Below are positions 1-8,039 of a DNA stretch of 41,176 nt, one piece after another (the stretch's first letter is position 1; each line of letters begins with the position of its first letter). The DNA is from an uncultured Bacteroidales bacterium (GTDB lineage: Bacteria > Bacteroidota > Bacteroidia > Bacteroidales > Bacteroidaceae), in contig CACYHN010000030.1 of NCBI GenBank assembly GCA_902774275.1, positions 1-41,176 of the forward strand, read 5' to 3'. The notes under the pieces are model-generated. The model searched no databases and was not told the DNA's origin. It worked only from the letters and a program-made list of their open reading frames with translations. The translations under genes and the position numbers were made by a program.

Positions 1-20
1 TATAACAGCGACAAATATGG

Positions 21-93
21 AGCGGGAAACGGGACTCAAACCCGCGACCCTCAGCTTGGAAGGCTAATGCTCTATCAACTGAGCTATTCCCGC
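21..93 (-). tRNA. tRNA-Gly (anticodon TCC)
   Basis: Read on the minus strand this folds as a full cloverleaf: acceptor GCGGGAA pairs with TTCCCGC, the D-arm GCTC/GAGC is intact, the anticodon loop is CTTCCAA (anticodon TCC, reading GGA) and the T-loop is TTTGAGT. The discriminator base is T. The 3' CCA is not encoded. It is the most downstream member of a tRNA-Thr, tRNA-Tyr, tRNA-Gly series. In Bacteroides the same series leads on to tuf, which would lie beyond the left edge (inference). Confidence 0.95.
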
Positions 94-200
94 AACTTTC
101 TTTGTCACGATATTTACTTCCTGACCTATCTTATATTAATAAGGTGGTTTCAAGGAATAAACGCAGGCACCGGTTGCCCGGCATCGTCATGTCTGCCTTG

Positions 201-283
201 TGGGTGAAGATGGATTCGAACCACCGAAGTCGAGAGACAGCAGATTTACAGTCTGCCCCATTTGGCCACTCTGGAATTCACCC
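201..283 (-). tRNA. tRNA-Tyr (anticodon GTA)
   Basis: Class II tRNA of 83 nt. Acceptor GGGTGAA pairs with TTCACCC, the anticodon stem GCAGA/TCTGC encloses loop CTGTAAA (anticodon GTA), a long variable arm follows, and the T-loop is TTCGAAT. The discriminator is A and CCA is not encoded. The length and variable arm fit bacterial tRNA-Tyr. Confidence 0.95.
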
Positions 284-313
284 TTTCGAACCTTTCCTCG
301 TTGAAGACGCTCC

Positions 314-431
314 GTCGGATTGACCTTCACTTCGTGAAGCTCCTTCCTCGTCGCGCTCTCTTGGAAGCTTTTGATCGGAGAAACGCTAGTCGGATTGACC
401 TTTGCTAACGCAAAGCTCCTTCCTCGACGCG
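314..431 (-). repeat. Two diverged hairpin repeats in the tRNA-Thr/tRNA-Tyr spacer
   Basis: Two copies (314-355 and 389-431) share the left flank GTCGGATTGACCTT and the right flank CTCCTTCCTCG followed by CGCG one base later. The centre differs in sequence but is a hairpin in both: CTTCAC-TTC-GTGAAG at 325-339 and CTTTGC-TAAC-GCAAAG at 400-415. Keeping the pairing while the bases change suggests selection on RNA structure. The segment lies inside the presumed tRNA precursor transcript. No family is recognised. Confidence 0.6.
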
Positions 432-433
432 TT

Positions 434-506
434 ATGAAGACTGTCGTCTTCATCCGTCTTTCGTCTTAATCCGCCATGAAAGTAAACTTTCCTGTCGGCT
501 TAAGCC
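434..506 (-). other. Cluster of three short perfect hairpins in the tRNA spacer
   Basis: ATGAAGAC-TGTC-GTCTTCAT (434-453), GAAAG-TAAA-CTTTC (478-491) and the palindrome GGCTTAAGCC (497-506) follow each other just downstream of tRNA-Thr in the direction of transcription. With the paired repeats at 314-431 they fill the 248-bp spacer. They could be processing or stability elements of the precursor. No reading frame here looks real. Confidence 0.45.
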
Positions 507-531
507 AAAATCCGGTTTCTCCGCCGTTCAG

Positions 532-603
532 AGCCGCTAGTCGGAATCGAACCAACAACCTACGCATTACAAGTGCGTTGCTCTACCATTGAGCCATAGC
601 GGC
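532..603 (-). tRNA. tRNA-Thr (anticodon TGT)
   Basis: 72-nt cloverleaf. Acceptor GCCGCTA pairs with TAGCGGC, the anticodon stem ACGCA/TGCGT encloses CTTGTAA (anticodon TGT), and the T-loop is TTCGATT. Discriminator T, no encoded CCA. It lies 65 bp downstream of hpf on the same strand with no convincing terminator between them, so it may be processed from the rpsU-xerC-hpf transcript. Confidence 0.95.
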
Positions 604-668
604 ATAGTTTCAAAGAACCCGCCCCTTATTTCAAATTTCTTTCTGAACAAAAAAATTCAGTGTGTTTT

Positions 669-968
669 TTACTTCTCACGCAGTTTTTCCTTGTTTTTCT
701 TGAGTTGTCTGGTCAATGCATCCAGGCAACCATCAACTGCTTCTTCAAACGTGTCACATGTCTTCTCTGCAAAAAACTCACCGTTTGGAATGGTAACATC
801 AATGCTTGCCTGCTTGTTTAAAGCTGTTTCCGGCTTAACCACTTTCAGGGTAACTTCTACCTTTTGAATGAACTCGTGCACTCTTTCCAGTTTTGCACAC
901 TTCTTCTCAATGAACGCCTGAAGCTGTTCTGTTGCAGTAAAATGCAACGCCTTAATCTTAGTTTCCAT
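669..968 (-). CDS. hpf: Ribosome hibernation-promoting factor, short HPF/RaiA type
   Basis: A 99-residue cytoplasmic protein of the ribosome-associated inhibitor family, which binds the 30S decoding region in slow growth and promotes ribosome hibernation. The sequence has the family's beta-alpha-beta-beta-beta-alpha pattern, begins METKIKALHFTATEQLQAF, has the conserved acidic segment EEAVDGCLDAL near residue 75, and ends in a lysine-rich tail. It lacks the C-terminal dimerisation domain of long HPF, so it is the short form. It begins 12 bp after xerC ends, so the two are almost certainly cotranscribed. The order rpsU-xerC-hpf-tRNA is common in Bacteroidales. Confidence 0.9.
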   Translation of the reverse strand: METKIKALHFTATEQLQAFIEKKCAKLERVHEFIQKVEVTLKVVKPETALNKQASIDVTIPNGEFFAEKTCDTFEEAVDGCLDALTRQLKKNKEKLREK

Positions 969-980
969 AGTCTTTTGGTT

Positions 981-1862
981 TTAGGCCCTCGGATGAGCCT
1001 GTTTATATATTTCCTTCAGTTCCTGGAATGTGGTATGCACATAGATTTCTGTAGTCTGAAGGCTGTTGTGACCCAAGAGTTCCTTAACGGCACCAAGCTC
1101 AGCATCATGGTTGAGCATTGAGGTGGCAAAAGTGTGTCTGAGCACGTGAGGGCTCTTCTTGGACACATCAGATACCATGCTTAAGGCATCCTTGACCAGA
1201 TGATAGACCTGATGACGCGGAATGCGCTCCCCCTTCTGACTCAGGAAGAAAGCTCCCTGCATAGGACCAAACTCTTCATTGCGTGCTTCAAGATACCGGT
1301 GCAGACGCAACTCAAGTTCATTCCCGAAAGGAATGAAGCGTTGCTTGTCACGCTTACCCGTAACTTTTATGGTACGGGAACTGAAGTCAATGTCCCTGTC
1401 ATCGAGCCCTATCAGCTCAGCCATACGCATTCCTGTCTCATAAAAGACTGCTATCACGGTCTTGTTCCGTATTCCCATATACCCTTCACCCAATTCTATT
1501 TCATCCAGGAGTTTGTCCATATCAGACTCCTTGACAAACTGCGGCAAAGGTTTCTTATTCTTGGGACCCTTTATACCCTGGACCGGTGATTTGTCCGTGA
1601 TGCCTTTCATGCGCAGGAACTTGTAGAAGGAACGCAGCGTGCTCAGCTTGCGGTTGACGGTAGTGGTAGCCTCACCCTTATCCATCATATCCACAACCCA
1701 AAGACGCACCGTATCCCTGTCGGCTGTCAACAGATTCAGTTCAGCGTCAACACTCTCCAGGAACTGAAGGAAAAGGACAAGGTCCCTACAGTAACTGGAA
1801 ACGGTACGGGGAGAATAGTTTCTCTCCAACCTGAGATAATCCGCGAACTGATCTATATACAT
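981..1862 (-). CDS. xerC: Tyrosine recombinase XerC
   Basis: 293 residues, the usual XerC length. The N-terminal SAM-like DNA-binding domain covers about residues 1-90 (YLRLERNYSPRTVSSY) and the catalytic domain about 105-293. All active-site residues are visible: R146 (TGMRMAEL), K170 (TGKRDKQR), H239 and R242 (SPHVLRHTFA), H265 (LLGHNSL) and the nucleophile Y274 (TEIYVHT). With XerD it resolves chromosome dimers at dif. XerD is also in this window at 20977-21903, and the rpsU/hpf neighbourhood identifies this as the housekeeping XerC and not an element integrase. A hairpin lies directly upstream. Confidence 0.92.
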   Translation of the reverse strand: MYIDQFADYLRLERNYSPRTVSSYCRDLVLFLQFLESVDAELNLLTADRDTVRLWVVDMMDKGEATTTVNRKLSTLRSFYKFLRMKGITDKSPVQGIKGPKNKKPLPQFVKESDMDKLLDEIELGEGYMGIRNKTVIAVFYETGMRMAELIGLDDRDIDFSSRTIKVTGKRDKQRFIPFGNELELRLHRYLEARNEEFGPMQGAFFLSQKGERIPRHQVYHLVKDALSMVSDVSKKSPHVLRHTFATSMLNHDAELGAVKELLGHNSLQTTEIYVHTTFQELKEIYKQAHPRA

Positions 1863-1868
1863 AACAAA

Positions 1869-1898
1869 ATTCGTCGCTGAACGGATTCAGTGACGAAT
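1869..1898 (-). terminator. Hairpin between rpsU and xerC (attenuator or partial terminator)
   Basis: Arms 1869-1881 and 1886-1898 pair at 12 of 13 positions around a four-base loop that reads TCCG (UNCG class) in the transcript. The following transcript bases are AATTTTG and then the xerC start codon, so the U-run is weak. This would allow partial readthrough, separating abundant rpsU mRNA from the less-needed xerC-hpf. Confidence 0.5.
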
Positions 1899-1939
1899 AT
1901 ATAAAAGAAAAAACCAAAAAGCAAGAACAGGAGGAAAAA

Positions 1940-2131
1940 TTATTCCTCTGTCTGCTGCAGTTTCTGAACGTAGATGGCGTGCTCCATCTGGAGACGCTTG
2001 AGTTCTGACGGTTTGTCAAACTGCTGACGACGGCGAAGTTCCTTTACTACACCGGTCTTTTCATACTTTCTCTTGAATTTCTTGAGGGCGCGCTCTATGT
2101 TCTCACCCTCCTTAACAGGAACAATAATCAT
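1940..2131 (-). CDS. rpsU: 30S ribosomal protein S21
   Basis: 63 residues, beginning MIIVPVKEGENIERALKKFK and rich in basic residues (RRRQQ near residue 33), as in Bacteroidetes S21. It is a small-subunit protein near the mRNA exit, affecting initiation. An in-frame ATG 22 codons upstream (2197) is rejected: those residues are unlike S21, and a perfect promoter element at 2185-2192 would fall inside the extended frame. The chosen start leaves a leader of roughly 45 nt. First gene of the rpsU-xerC-hpf-tRNA unit. Confidence 0.93.
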   Translation of the reverse strand: MIIVPVKEGENIERALKKFKRKYEKTGVVKELRRRQQFDKPSELKRLQMEHAIYVQKLQQTEE

Positions 2132-2184
2132 TTTAAGTTCTTTATTTTTATTTAGTTCTGACTTTTCTTTGGGAATAAGCGGCG

Positions 2185-2192
2185 CAAAATTA
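2185..2192 (-). promoter_or_regulatory. -7 element for rpsU
   Basis: On the minus strand this reads TAATTTTG, a full match to the Bacteroidetes TAnnTTTG consensus, about 54 bp before the rpsU ATG. It fixes the rpsU start and is divergent from porP. Confidence 0.65.
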
Positions 2193-2257
2193 GGCATTTT
2201 TTCATGAAGAGCAAAAATAATGATGATTTTTTGCCGTTATTCAAGTTGATGAACATG

Positions 2258-3208
2258 ATGAAACGTCTTGTTTCCATTACCATGTCACTGTGTCTGGCTC
2301 TTTCCATAACGGTACAGGCACAGACCGATGCGCACTTCACCTATTTCAGTGAGGTGGAGAATTTCTATAACCCGGCTGCAATGAACCGTGACGGACGCGC
2401 AAACGTGGTAGGATCCCTGTCCATGCAGATGAAAGGTTATACCAACGCCCCTGTAACTATGTTTGTAGGCGCCAATACCGCCCTGCCGTTTGACAAACAG
2501 CGTCATGCAGTGGGAATAGGTCTTTTAAATGAAACCCTTGGCCTGTTCACTAACCGCCGCCTGCTTTTTGATTATTCATATAAAATAGGTATTGGAAAGG
2601 GATGGATGAACATAGGTGTACAGGGAGGAGTGATGTCAGAGGAATTCAACGGCGGAAAACTTAAACTGGAGACACAGAATGACCCGGCTTTCCCCTCCGG
2701 ACAGGAACGCGGTACGGTGGGTGATCTGGGCGCAGGAGTTCTATACGTAAGGGATATATGGTATCTTGGAGCATCGGCCCAACACCTCAATTTTCCACAC
2801 GTGGAATTCGGGAAAGGACAGGACAATACAGCCGTGATGGACATCAAACCAACATTATATTTGACCGGAGGATGCAATATAGCGCTCAGAAATCCGTTAA
2901 TATCGGTACAGCCATGCTTCCTCGTGGAGAGCGACCTGGATTTTTACAGAGTGGATTTATCAGTAAGAGGTTCTTACCAATTTGATTCAACCCTGTTATA
3001 TGCAGGAGCCACCTACAGCCCTGGAATATCAGTGACCGCAATGGTTGGAGGCAAGCTGAGGGATGTTCTCATAGGTTATGCATATGAGTTTTTCACAGGC
3101 GGCGTGGGTGTCAGGAATGGCAGTCATGACCTGATGGTAAACTGGCAAACTGATGTTGATTTCTTTAAAAAAGGAAAGAACATCCATAAAAGTGTAAGAT
3201 ATTTATAA
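2258..3208 (+). CDS. porP: T9SS outer-membrane protein, PorP/SprF family
   Basis: About 316 residues from the chosen start. The signal peptide MKRLVSITMSLCLALS ends near VQAQ, followed by the family's NPAAMNRDG segment and a glycine/aromatic-rich series of beta strands ending in YEFFTGGVG. PorP/SprF proteins are 14-strand barrel-type outer-membrane parts of the type IX secretion system; in Porphyromonas gingivalis porP heads the porPKLMN operon, exactly the arrangement here. The frame is open from 2204, but the extra 18 residues are hydrophilic and would bury the signal peptide. ATGs at 2249 and 2255 are alternatives. gldK starts 10 bp downstream. Confidence 0.88.
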   Translation: MKRLVSITMSLCLALSITVQAQTDAHFTYFSEVENFYNPAAMNRDGRANVVGSLSMQMKGYTNAPVTMFVGANTALPFDKQRHAVGIGLLNETLGLFTNRRLLFDYSYKIGIGKGWMNIGVQGGVMSEEFNGGKLKLETQNDPAFPSGQERGTVGDLGAGVLYVRDIWYLGASAQHLNFPHVEFGKGQDNTAVMDIKPTLYLTGGCNIALRNPLISVQPCFLVESDLDFYRVDLSVRGSYQFDSTLLYAGATYSPGISVTAMVGGKLRDVLIGYAYEFFTGGVGVRNGSHDLMVNWQTDVDFFKKGKNIHKSVRYL

Positions 3209-3218
3209 CAAACATACA

Positions 3219-4661
3219 ATGAAACTGAAAAACATTGTTCTGACCGGCTTGGCAGCCTTTATGGCTTTGACACAGTCCTGCACCAGCAGCGGCTATGCCG
3301 GAGCAAACGGAGGTGAGGTGACCGGTAGAACCCAGACAGCACTGCGTGAACCGGTACCATACGGAATGGTGCTCGTCAAGAGGGGTTCACTTAAGATAGG
3401 TGAAGAAGGTAATGACAGCCTTTGGGGCTCAAACGTTCCTACTAAGGAGATATCAGTAGAGTCATTCTGGATGGATGAGAAAGAGGTATCGAATGCAAAA
3501 TACCGCCAGTTTGTTGAATGGGTTCGTGATTCCATTATCCGTACACGTCTGGCAGATCCTGCATATGGTGGCGATGAATCATTCATGATTACTGAAGACA
3601 AGTTTGGCGAACCCATTACTCCACATCTTAACTGGTCCAAGCCTATTCCATGGAAGAAGCCGAATGAAGACCAGCAGAGAGCTATCGAGAGTATATTCTA
3701 TACACATCCCATTACAGGAGAAAACGTTCTTGACGTAAAGCAACTCAATTACCGATATGAACTCTTTGACTATACTCAGGCCGCGCTGCGTAAGAACCAG
3801 CTTGACCCCAGCGATAGGATAAAGAATACTGACCAGGGGGTATCCAAGGAGAAAGTTTATATTTCAAAGGATACCGCATACATTGACGATAACGGTAATA
3901 TCGTACGCAAGACCATAAACAGGGAACTGAGCAGTCTGTATGATTTTGTAAACACCTACATAGTAAATATCTTCCCTGACACCACATGCTGGGTAAATGA
4001 TTTCCCCAATGCCAATAACGAGACTTACATGCGTCTCTACTTCAACCACCCCAACTATAACGATTATCCTGTAGTGGGAGTAAGCTGGGAGCAGGCCAAC
4101 GCTTTCTGTGCATGGCGTACAGAATATCTGCTGGCAGGACTTGGCGCTCAGGCCAAGTACATACAGCGCTACCGTCTGCCTACTGAGGCTGAATGGGAAT
4201 TTGCTGCACGCGGACGTGAGAACAACCGCTATCCGTGGAAAGTCTCAGGCTCAAAAGATGATGAAGGATGCTATTATGCCAACTTCAAACCCGAACGCGG
4301 TAACTACACCAAGGACGGAAGCCTTATTACCACAAGAGTAGGTTCATACAAGCCTAACTCCAACGGACTTTATGATATGGCCGGTAACGTGGCTGAATGG
4401 ACATCAACCACTTATACTGAAGCAGGAATACTCCAGATGAACGACATGAATCCGGAACTTTACTACAATGCAGCTGTCGAGGACCCATATTACATGAAGA
4501 AAAAAGCGGTACGCGGAGGTTCATGGAAGGATCCTGAAAAGTTCATTGAATCATCATGGCGTACATATGAGTATCAGAATGAACAGCGTTCATACATCGG
4601 GTTCCGCTGCGTACGCACACAGGTAGGCACACCCGCTTCAACTAAAAAGAACCGCAAATAA
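3219..4661 (+). CDS. gldK: T9SS lipoprotein GldK/PorK
   Basis: 480 residues. A lipoprotein signal peptide ends at LTQSC, with the lipidated Cys at residue 21. The remainder is an FGE-sulfatase (SUMF1-like) fold with landmarks GVSWEQANAFCAWR, RLPTEAEWEFAARG, GLYDMAGNVAEWT, VRGGSWKD and GFRCVRT. In T9SS, GldK/PorK forms with GldN/PorN a large periplasmic ring attached to the outer membrane; the FGE fold is structural and not enzymatic. A long insertion (about residues 100-270) between the first and second conserved blocks is typical of GldK compared with plain SUMF1 proteins. Lies between porP and gldL, as in P. gingivalis. Confidence 0.93.
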   Translation: MKLKNIVLTGLAAFMALTQSCTSSGYAGANGGEVTGRTQTALREPVPYGMVLVKRGSLKIGEEGNDSLWGSNVPTKEISVESFWMDEKEVSNAKYRQFVEWVRDSIIRTRLADPAYGGDESFMITEDKFGEPITPHLNWSKPIPWKKPNEDQQRAIESIFYTHPITGENVLDVKQLNYRYELFDYTQAALRKNQLDPSDRIKNTDQGVSKEKVYISKDTAYIDDNGNIVRKTINRELSSLYDFVNTYIVNIFPDTTCWVNDFPNANNETYMRLYFNHPNYNDYPVVGVSWEQANAFCAWRTEYLLAGLGAQAKYIQRYRLPTEAEWEFAARGRENNRYPWKVSGSKDDEGCYYANFKPERGNYTKDGSLITTRVGSYKPNSNGLYDMAGNVAEWTSTTYTEAGILQMNDMNPELYYNAAVEDPYYMKKKAVRGGSWKDPEKFIESSWRTYEYQNEQRSYIGFRCVRTQVGTPASTKKNRK

Positions 4662-4689
4662 ACAAGTTAAAACGTAACACTTGACATAT

Positions 4690-5385
4690 ATGGATAATAA
4701 TGAAAATAGAGGTCTGTTGACCCGCATACAGGACTATCTGGATTCACCTAAAGGAAGAATACTTCTGAACTACCTCTACAGTTGGGGTGCAGCTGTCGTT
4801 ATTCTGGGTGCACTGTTCAAACTAACCCATATAAAAGGTGCCAACCTTATGTTGTTCATAGGTATGGGTACTGAGGTCCTGGTGTTCTTTATCTCAGGAT
4901 TTGAAAGGCCTTACATTCCAAGTAAGGATGAGGAGGGCGATGAGGATGCACCGCGTCTGCGCGGCAACATCATCATAAACGGCACCGCACAGGCCGCTCC
5001 CGTACAGCCCACACAGCCCGTTGTGGCTCCAGCTGCTGCCACACCTTCAGAATCAGGAAGTTCTCTGAACGTGGACGGTGTTGAGAATATAACTCAGGAT
5101 TACATTGCACGTGTACATGACCTCACTCTCAAGATGGAGCAGATGTGCCGTCACTCAGAAAAGATGGAACAAAGTTCTGAGGAGATTGAGCAGTTGTCAC
5201 GCAACCTTATAAGCATAAATACCTTCTATGAGATGCATCTCAAGTCAGCAAGCACTCAGATGGAGAACATAGAGAAGGTGAACGAGCAGACCCGCCAGAT
5301 GGTTGCCCAGATAGAGGAGCTGAACCGAGTCTATGCACGCATGGTTGAGGCAATGAAGGTGAATTCCCAGATGGGAACCAAGTAA
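4690..5385 (+). CDS. gldL: T9SS inner-membrane motor subunit GldL/PorL
   Basis: 231 residues from the ATG at 4690 (a TTG three codons earlier is unlikely). Two transmembrane helices at about 28-48 and 53-71 are joined by the short turn HIKGAN. An acidic residue, E62, sits inside the second helix (GMGTEVLVFFISGF); an intramembrane glutamate is the proposed proton-handling residue of GldL motors. The cytoplasmic part has a Pro/Ala/Gln linker (about 100-125) and a helical, probably coiled-coil C-terminus rich in Met and Gln. With GldM it forms the 5:2 rotary motor that powers T9SS. gldM follows after 6 bp. Confidence 0.93.
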   Translation: MDNNENRGLLTRIQDYLDSPKGRILLNYLYSWGAAVVILGALFKLTHIKGANLMLFIGMGTEVLVFFISGFERPYIPSKDEEGDEDAPRLRGNIIINGTAQAAPVQPTQPVVAPAAATPSESGSSLNVDGVENITQDYIARVHDLTLKMEQMCRHSEKMEQSSEEIEQLSRNLISINTFYEMHLKSASTQMENIEKVNEQTRQMVAQIEELNRVYARMVEAMKVNSQMGTK

Positions 5386-5391
5386 GAAGCT

Positions 5392-6972
5392 ATGAGCAGA
5401 AAGAAAACGACTGAAAGACCGCCATCGGCGCGTCAGAAGATGATCAACCTCATGTACATCGTCCTCCTGGCGATGCTTGCCATGAACATATCATCGGATG
5501 TGCTGAACGGTTTCACTATAGTTGAGGAGAGCTTGTCAAAGAGCACCACCAACGCCACCCTTCAGAATGATGCGGCATACCGTGAATTTGCCGTAGCTGA
5601 TTCCATCAACCATGAAAAGGTGGGTTACTGGTACTCCAAAGCACTCTATGTAAAACAGATATCCGATTCTTTATTCAACTTTGCCGATGAGCTTAAGACC
5701 TTGATAGCCATTGAAGCTGACGGTAAGGATGCTGATGTTGAGGATATACATAACAGGGATGATCTGGAAGCCGCCACACAGGTTATGCTGCATCCCACAC
5801 GCGGCAAGGGAGGAATGCTGTTTGATGCTATCAACAACTACCGCGAGAAGATACTGGAGATGGTGACAGATCCTACACAGAGGGAAATAATAAGTAATAA
5901 CTTCAGCACAGAGGTTCCTGTCAGGATAGGTTCTTTGGGAAAGAACTGGCAAGAGTACAACTATGAGAACATGCCTGTGGCAGCTGCCATAACAATGCTT
6001 ACCAAACTGCAGAATGATGTACGCTATGCCGAGGGGCAGGTTTTACATACACTTGTAAATAACATTGACGTAGGTGACCTGCGTGTAAACGCCATAAATG
6101 CATACGTAATACCCACATCACAGAACGTGGTACAGGGTAATAATTTCAAGGCACGCATCATCATGGCAGCCGTTGATTCAACCGCACGTCCTGCCATCTA
6201 CATTGACGGCAAGAAGATTGACTCTCAGGACGGATGGTATGAAGTTCCTGCAACCAAGACAGGAGATTACACCCTTTCAGGTTATATGGAGCTCAACTCA
6301 GGCAATGGGGTCATCCGCCGCGACTTTAGACAGAACTACTCAGTAGTGTCACCGCTGGCAACTGTATCGGCCACTATGATGAATGTTCTCTATGCCGGTT
6401 ATGACAATCCTATCAGCATTTCTGTACCAGGTGTACCCAGCAATATGATATCGGCTAGACTCAAAAACGGAGGTGGCACTCTGACACGCAGCGGCAACGG
6501 ATTCATCTGCAAGCCTACGAGCGTAGGTGAGGATGTGGTAATTGCAGTCACAGCCAATCAGGAGGGACGCCAACAAAGTATGGGAGAATATACATTCCGC
6601 GTGCGCCAACTTCCCGATCCTACCCCGTTCATAGAGTATAAGGACGAGAATGGCAACACACAGCGTTATCGTGGAGGTGGTACACCTATTTCCAAGAAAA
6701 ATCTGCAGGCTGCCGACGGTATAGTTGCCGCTATTGATGACGGTCTGCTGAACATTGGATTCCGTGTAATCAGCTTTGAGACTACATTCTTTGATAACAG
6801 CGGTAATGCCGTTCCTGAGATATCGGACGGAACGCATTTCTCAAACCGACAGAAAAGGGTGTTTGACCAACTGGGACGTGGAAAACGTTTCTATATCCAG
6901 CGCGTCAAGGCCATCGGTCCTGACGGCATAGAGCGTCAACTCAACACAGCCCTTGAGGTAATACTTAACTAA
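5392..6972 (+). CDS. gldM: T9SS motor shaft GldM/PorM
   Basis: 526 residues. A short basic cytoplasmic N-terminus (RKKTTERPPSARQK) precedes a single transmembrane helix at about 17-37 (INLMYIVLLAMLAMNISSD). The remainder is periplasmic: helical first domain to about residue 220, then beta-rich domains containing YAGYDNPISISVPG and a C-terminal domain ending in EVILN. GldM dimers pass through the GldL pentamer and reach across the periplasm to the GldK/GldN ring. The length matches the family (about 510-530). Confidence 0.93.
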   Translation: MSRKKTTERPPSARQKMINLMYIVLLAMLAMNISSDVLNGFTIVEESLSKSTTNATLQNDAAYREFAVADSINHEKVGYWYSKALYVKQISDSLFNFADELKTLIAIEADGKDADVEDIHNRDDLEAATQVMLHPTRGKGGMLFDAINNYREKILEMVTDPTQREIISNNFSTEVPVRIGSLGKNWQEYNYENMPVAAAITMLTKLQNDVRYAEGQVLHTLVNNIDVGDLRVNAINAYVIPTSQNVVQGNNFKARIIMAAVDSTARPAIYIDGKKIDSQDGWYEVPATKTGDYTLSGYMELNSGNGVIRRDFRQNYSVVSPLATVSATMMNVLYAGYDNPISISVPGVPSNMISARLKNGGGTLTRSGNGFICKPTSVGEDVVIAVTANQEGRQQSMGEYTFRVRQLPDPTPFIEYKDENGNTQRYRGGGTPISKKNLQAADGIVAAIDDGLLNIGFRVISFETTFFDNSGNAVPEISDGTHFSNRQKRVFDQLGRGKRFYIQRVKAIGPDGIERQLNTALEVILN

Positions 6973-6986
6973 TTGTATTTTTTGAT

Positions 6987-7979
6987 ATGAGAAAGATTGG
7001 ATTTCTTCTACTGATATTAGCCGCAGGCGTGAGCGTCAATGCCCAGCCTACACGCAGACTGCAGGAGCAGCAGGCTCAGAAAGAGGCAGAGAAGAGCCCC
7101 ACGGCAGTAACTCTGACAGATAGAGCCCGTTCACAATATACAGCCCAGACCGCCATGCCTACCGATCTTACATGGAGACGTGACATTTACCGCGAGCTGG
7201 ACCTCAAAAAGGAGAAAAACGCCGCTCTCTATTATCCCGAAGAGCCTCTGGGTGACCGTGTGAACTTTTTCACACTGATACTGAGTCTTATTCAGGACGG
7301 TAAGATCAAGGCATATGAGTATCGTCTGGACGGTAACGAGTTGTTCACTCCCGACAATGAGATAGATCTGGAAAGCATACTCGACAAGTTCTATATTGAC
7401 TACGAGAAAGATGAGAAAGGTAAGTATGTAATTGATATACCAAGCAGTGACATTGGTAAATATTACATCAAGGAGAGCCATTATCTGGATAAGCTGTCCA
7501 ATTATCAGATCAAAGTGACAGCCATCTGCCCTGTTCTCATGCAAGGAGGTTACGGTGACAAGCCCACGTCATACCCCATGTTCTGGCTCAACTATGATGA
7601 GATAAGCCCTTATCTGGGACAGACCCAAGTTATGACCAGCAGCTACAACAACACCAGCAACATGACACTGGATGATTACTTTGTAATGCGTCAGTATGAT
7701 GGTGATATATACAAAACATCAAATTTGAGAAACGTTCCTCTCTCAGATTACTGCGAGACCGACGAGGAACTACAGGCAGAAAGAGCCCGTATTGAGAAGC
7801 AGTTAAGGGATTTCCAGAACGGTTTGTGGAATGACGCGGAACCGGAAACTGAGAGTGCCGCCTCATCCTCTACTAAAGAGGAGACCAAGAATAAGGAACC
7901 CAAAGCTAAAAATGAAAAAGCGCCAAAGGCTCCCAAACAACAGGCTTCTTCAGGAGAGCGTTTATCTGTCCGTCGCTGA
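6987..7979 (+). CDS. gldN: T9SS periplasmic ring protein GldN/PorN
   Basis: 330 residues with signal peptide MRKIGFLLLILAAGVSVNAQ. The mature core (about 50-270) contains MPTDLTWRRDIYRELDL and PMFWLNYDEISPYL, characteristic of GldN/PorN. It partners GldK in the periplasmic ring contacted by GldM. The last 45 residues form a Lys/Glu/Ala/Pro-rich low-complexity tail (KEETKNKEPKAKNEKAPKAP), probably disordered and an extension beyond the core. Last of the five canonical T9SS genes; the next gene has its own promoter. Confidence 0.92.
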   Translation: MRKIGFLLLILAAGVSVNAQPTRRLQEQQAQKEAEKSPTAVTLTDRARSQYTAQTAMPTDLTWRRDIYRELDLKKEKNAALYYPEEPLGDRVNFFTLILSLIQDGKIKAYEYRLDGNELFTPDNEIDLESILDKFYIDYEKDEKGKYVIDIPSSDIGKYYIKESHYLDKLSNYQIKVTAICPVLMQGGYGDKPTSYPMFWLNYDEISPYLGQTQVMTSSYNNTSNMTLDDYFVMRQYDGDIYKTSNLRNVPLSDYCETDEELQAERARIEKQLRDFQNGLWNDAEPETESAASSSTKEETKNKEPKAKNEKAPKAPKQQASSGERLSVRR

Positions 7980-7999
7980 TGATTTATTTAAAAAAGTGT

Positions 8000-8007
8000 T
8001 AACTTTG
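8000..8007 (+). promoter_or_regulatory. -7 element for the 8040 barrel gene
   Basis: TAACTTTG, a full TAnnTTTG match 33 bp before the ATG at 8040, in the gap after gldN. The barrel gene can therefore be expressed independently of the T9SS operon. Confidence 0.6.
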
Positions 8008-8039
8008 TGGTCAAGTTAAACAACTTAGAAACTTAAGTT

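Noticed and set aside
102-323. Open frame of 73 codons on the plus strand between tRNA-Gly and tRNA-Tyr
   Set aside because: It is antisense to tRNA-Tyr and has no protein-like features or start context.
187-453. Open frame of 88 codons on the minus strand over the tRNA-Tyr region
   Set aside because: It runs through tRNA-Tyr and both hairpin repeats; its repeated peptide segments simply mirror the DNA repeats.
981-1862. XerC, and XerD at 20977-21903, as integrases of a mobile element
   Set aside because: Both have housekeeping neighbours, the expected lengths and Xer-type motifs, and no flanking att-like repeats or cargo genes.
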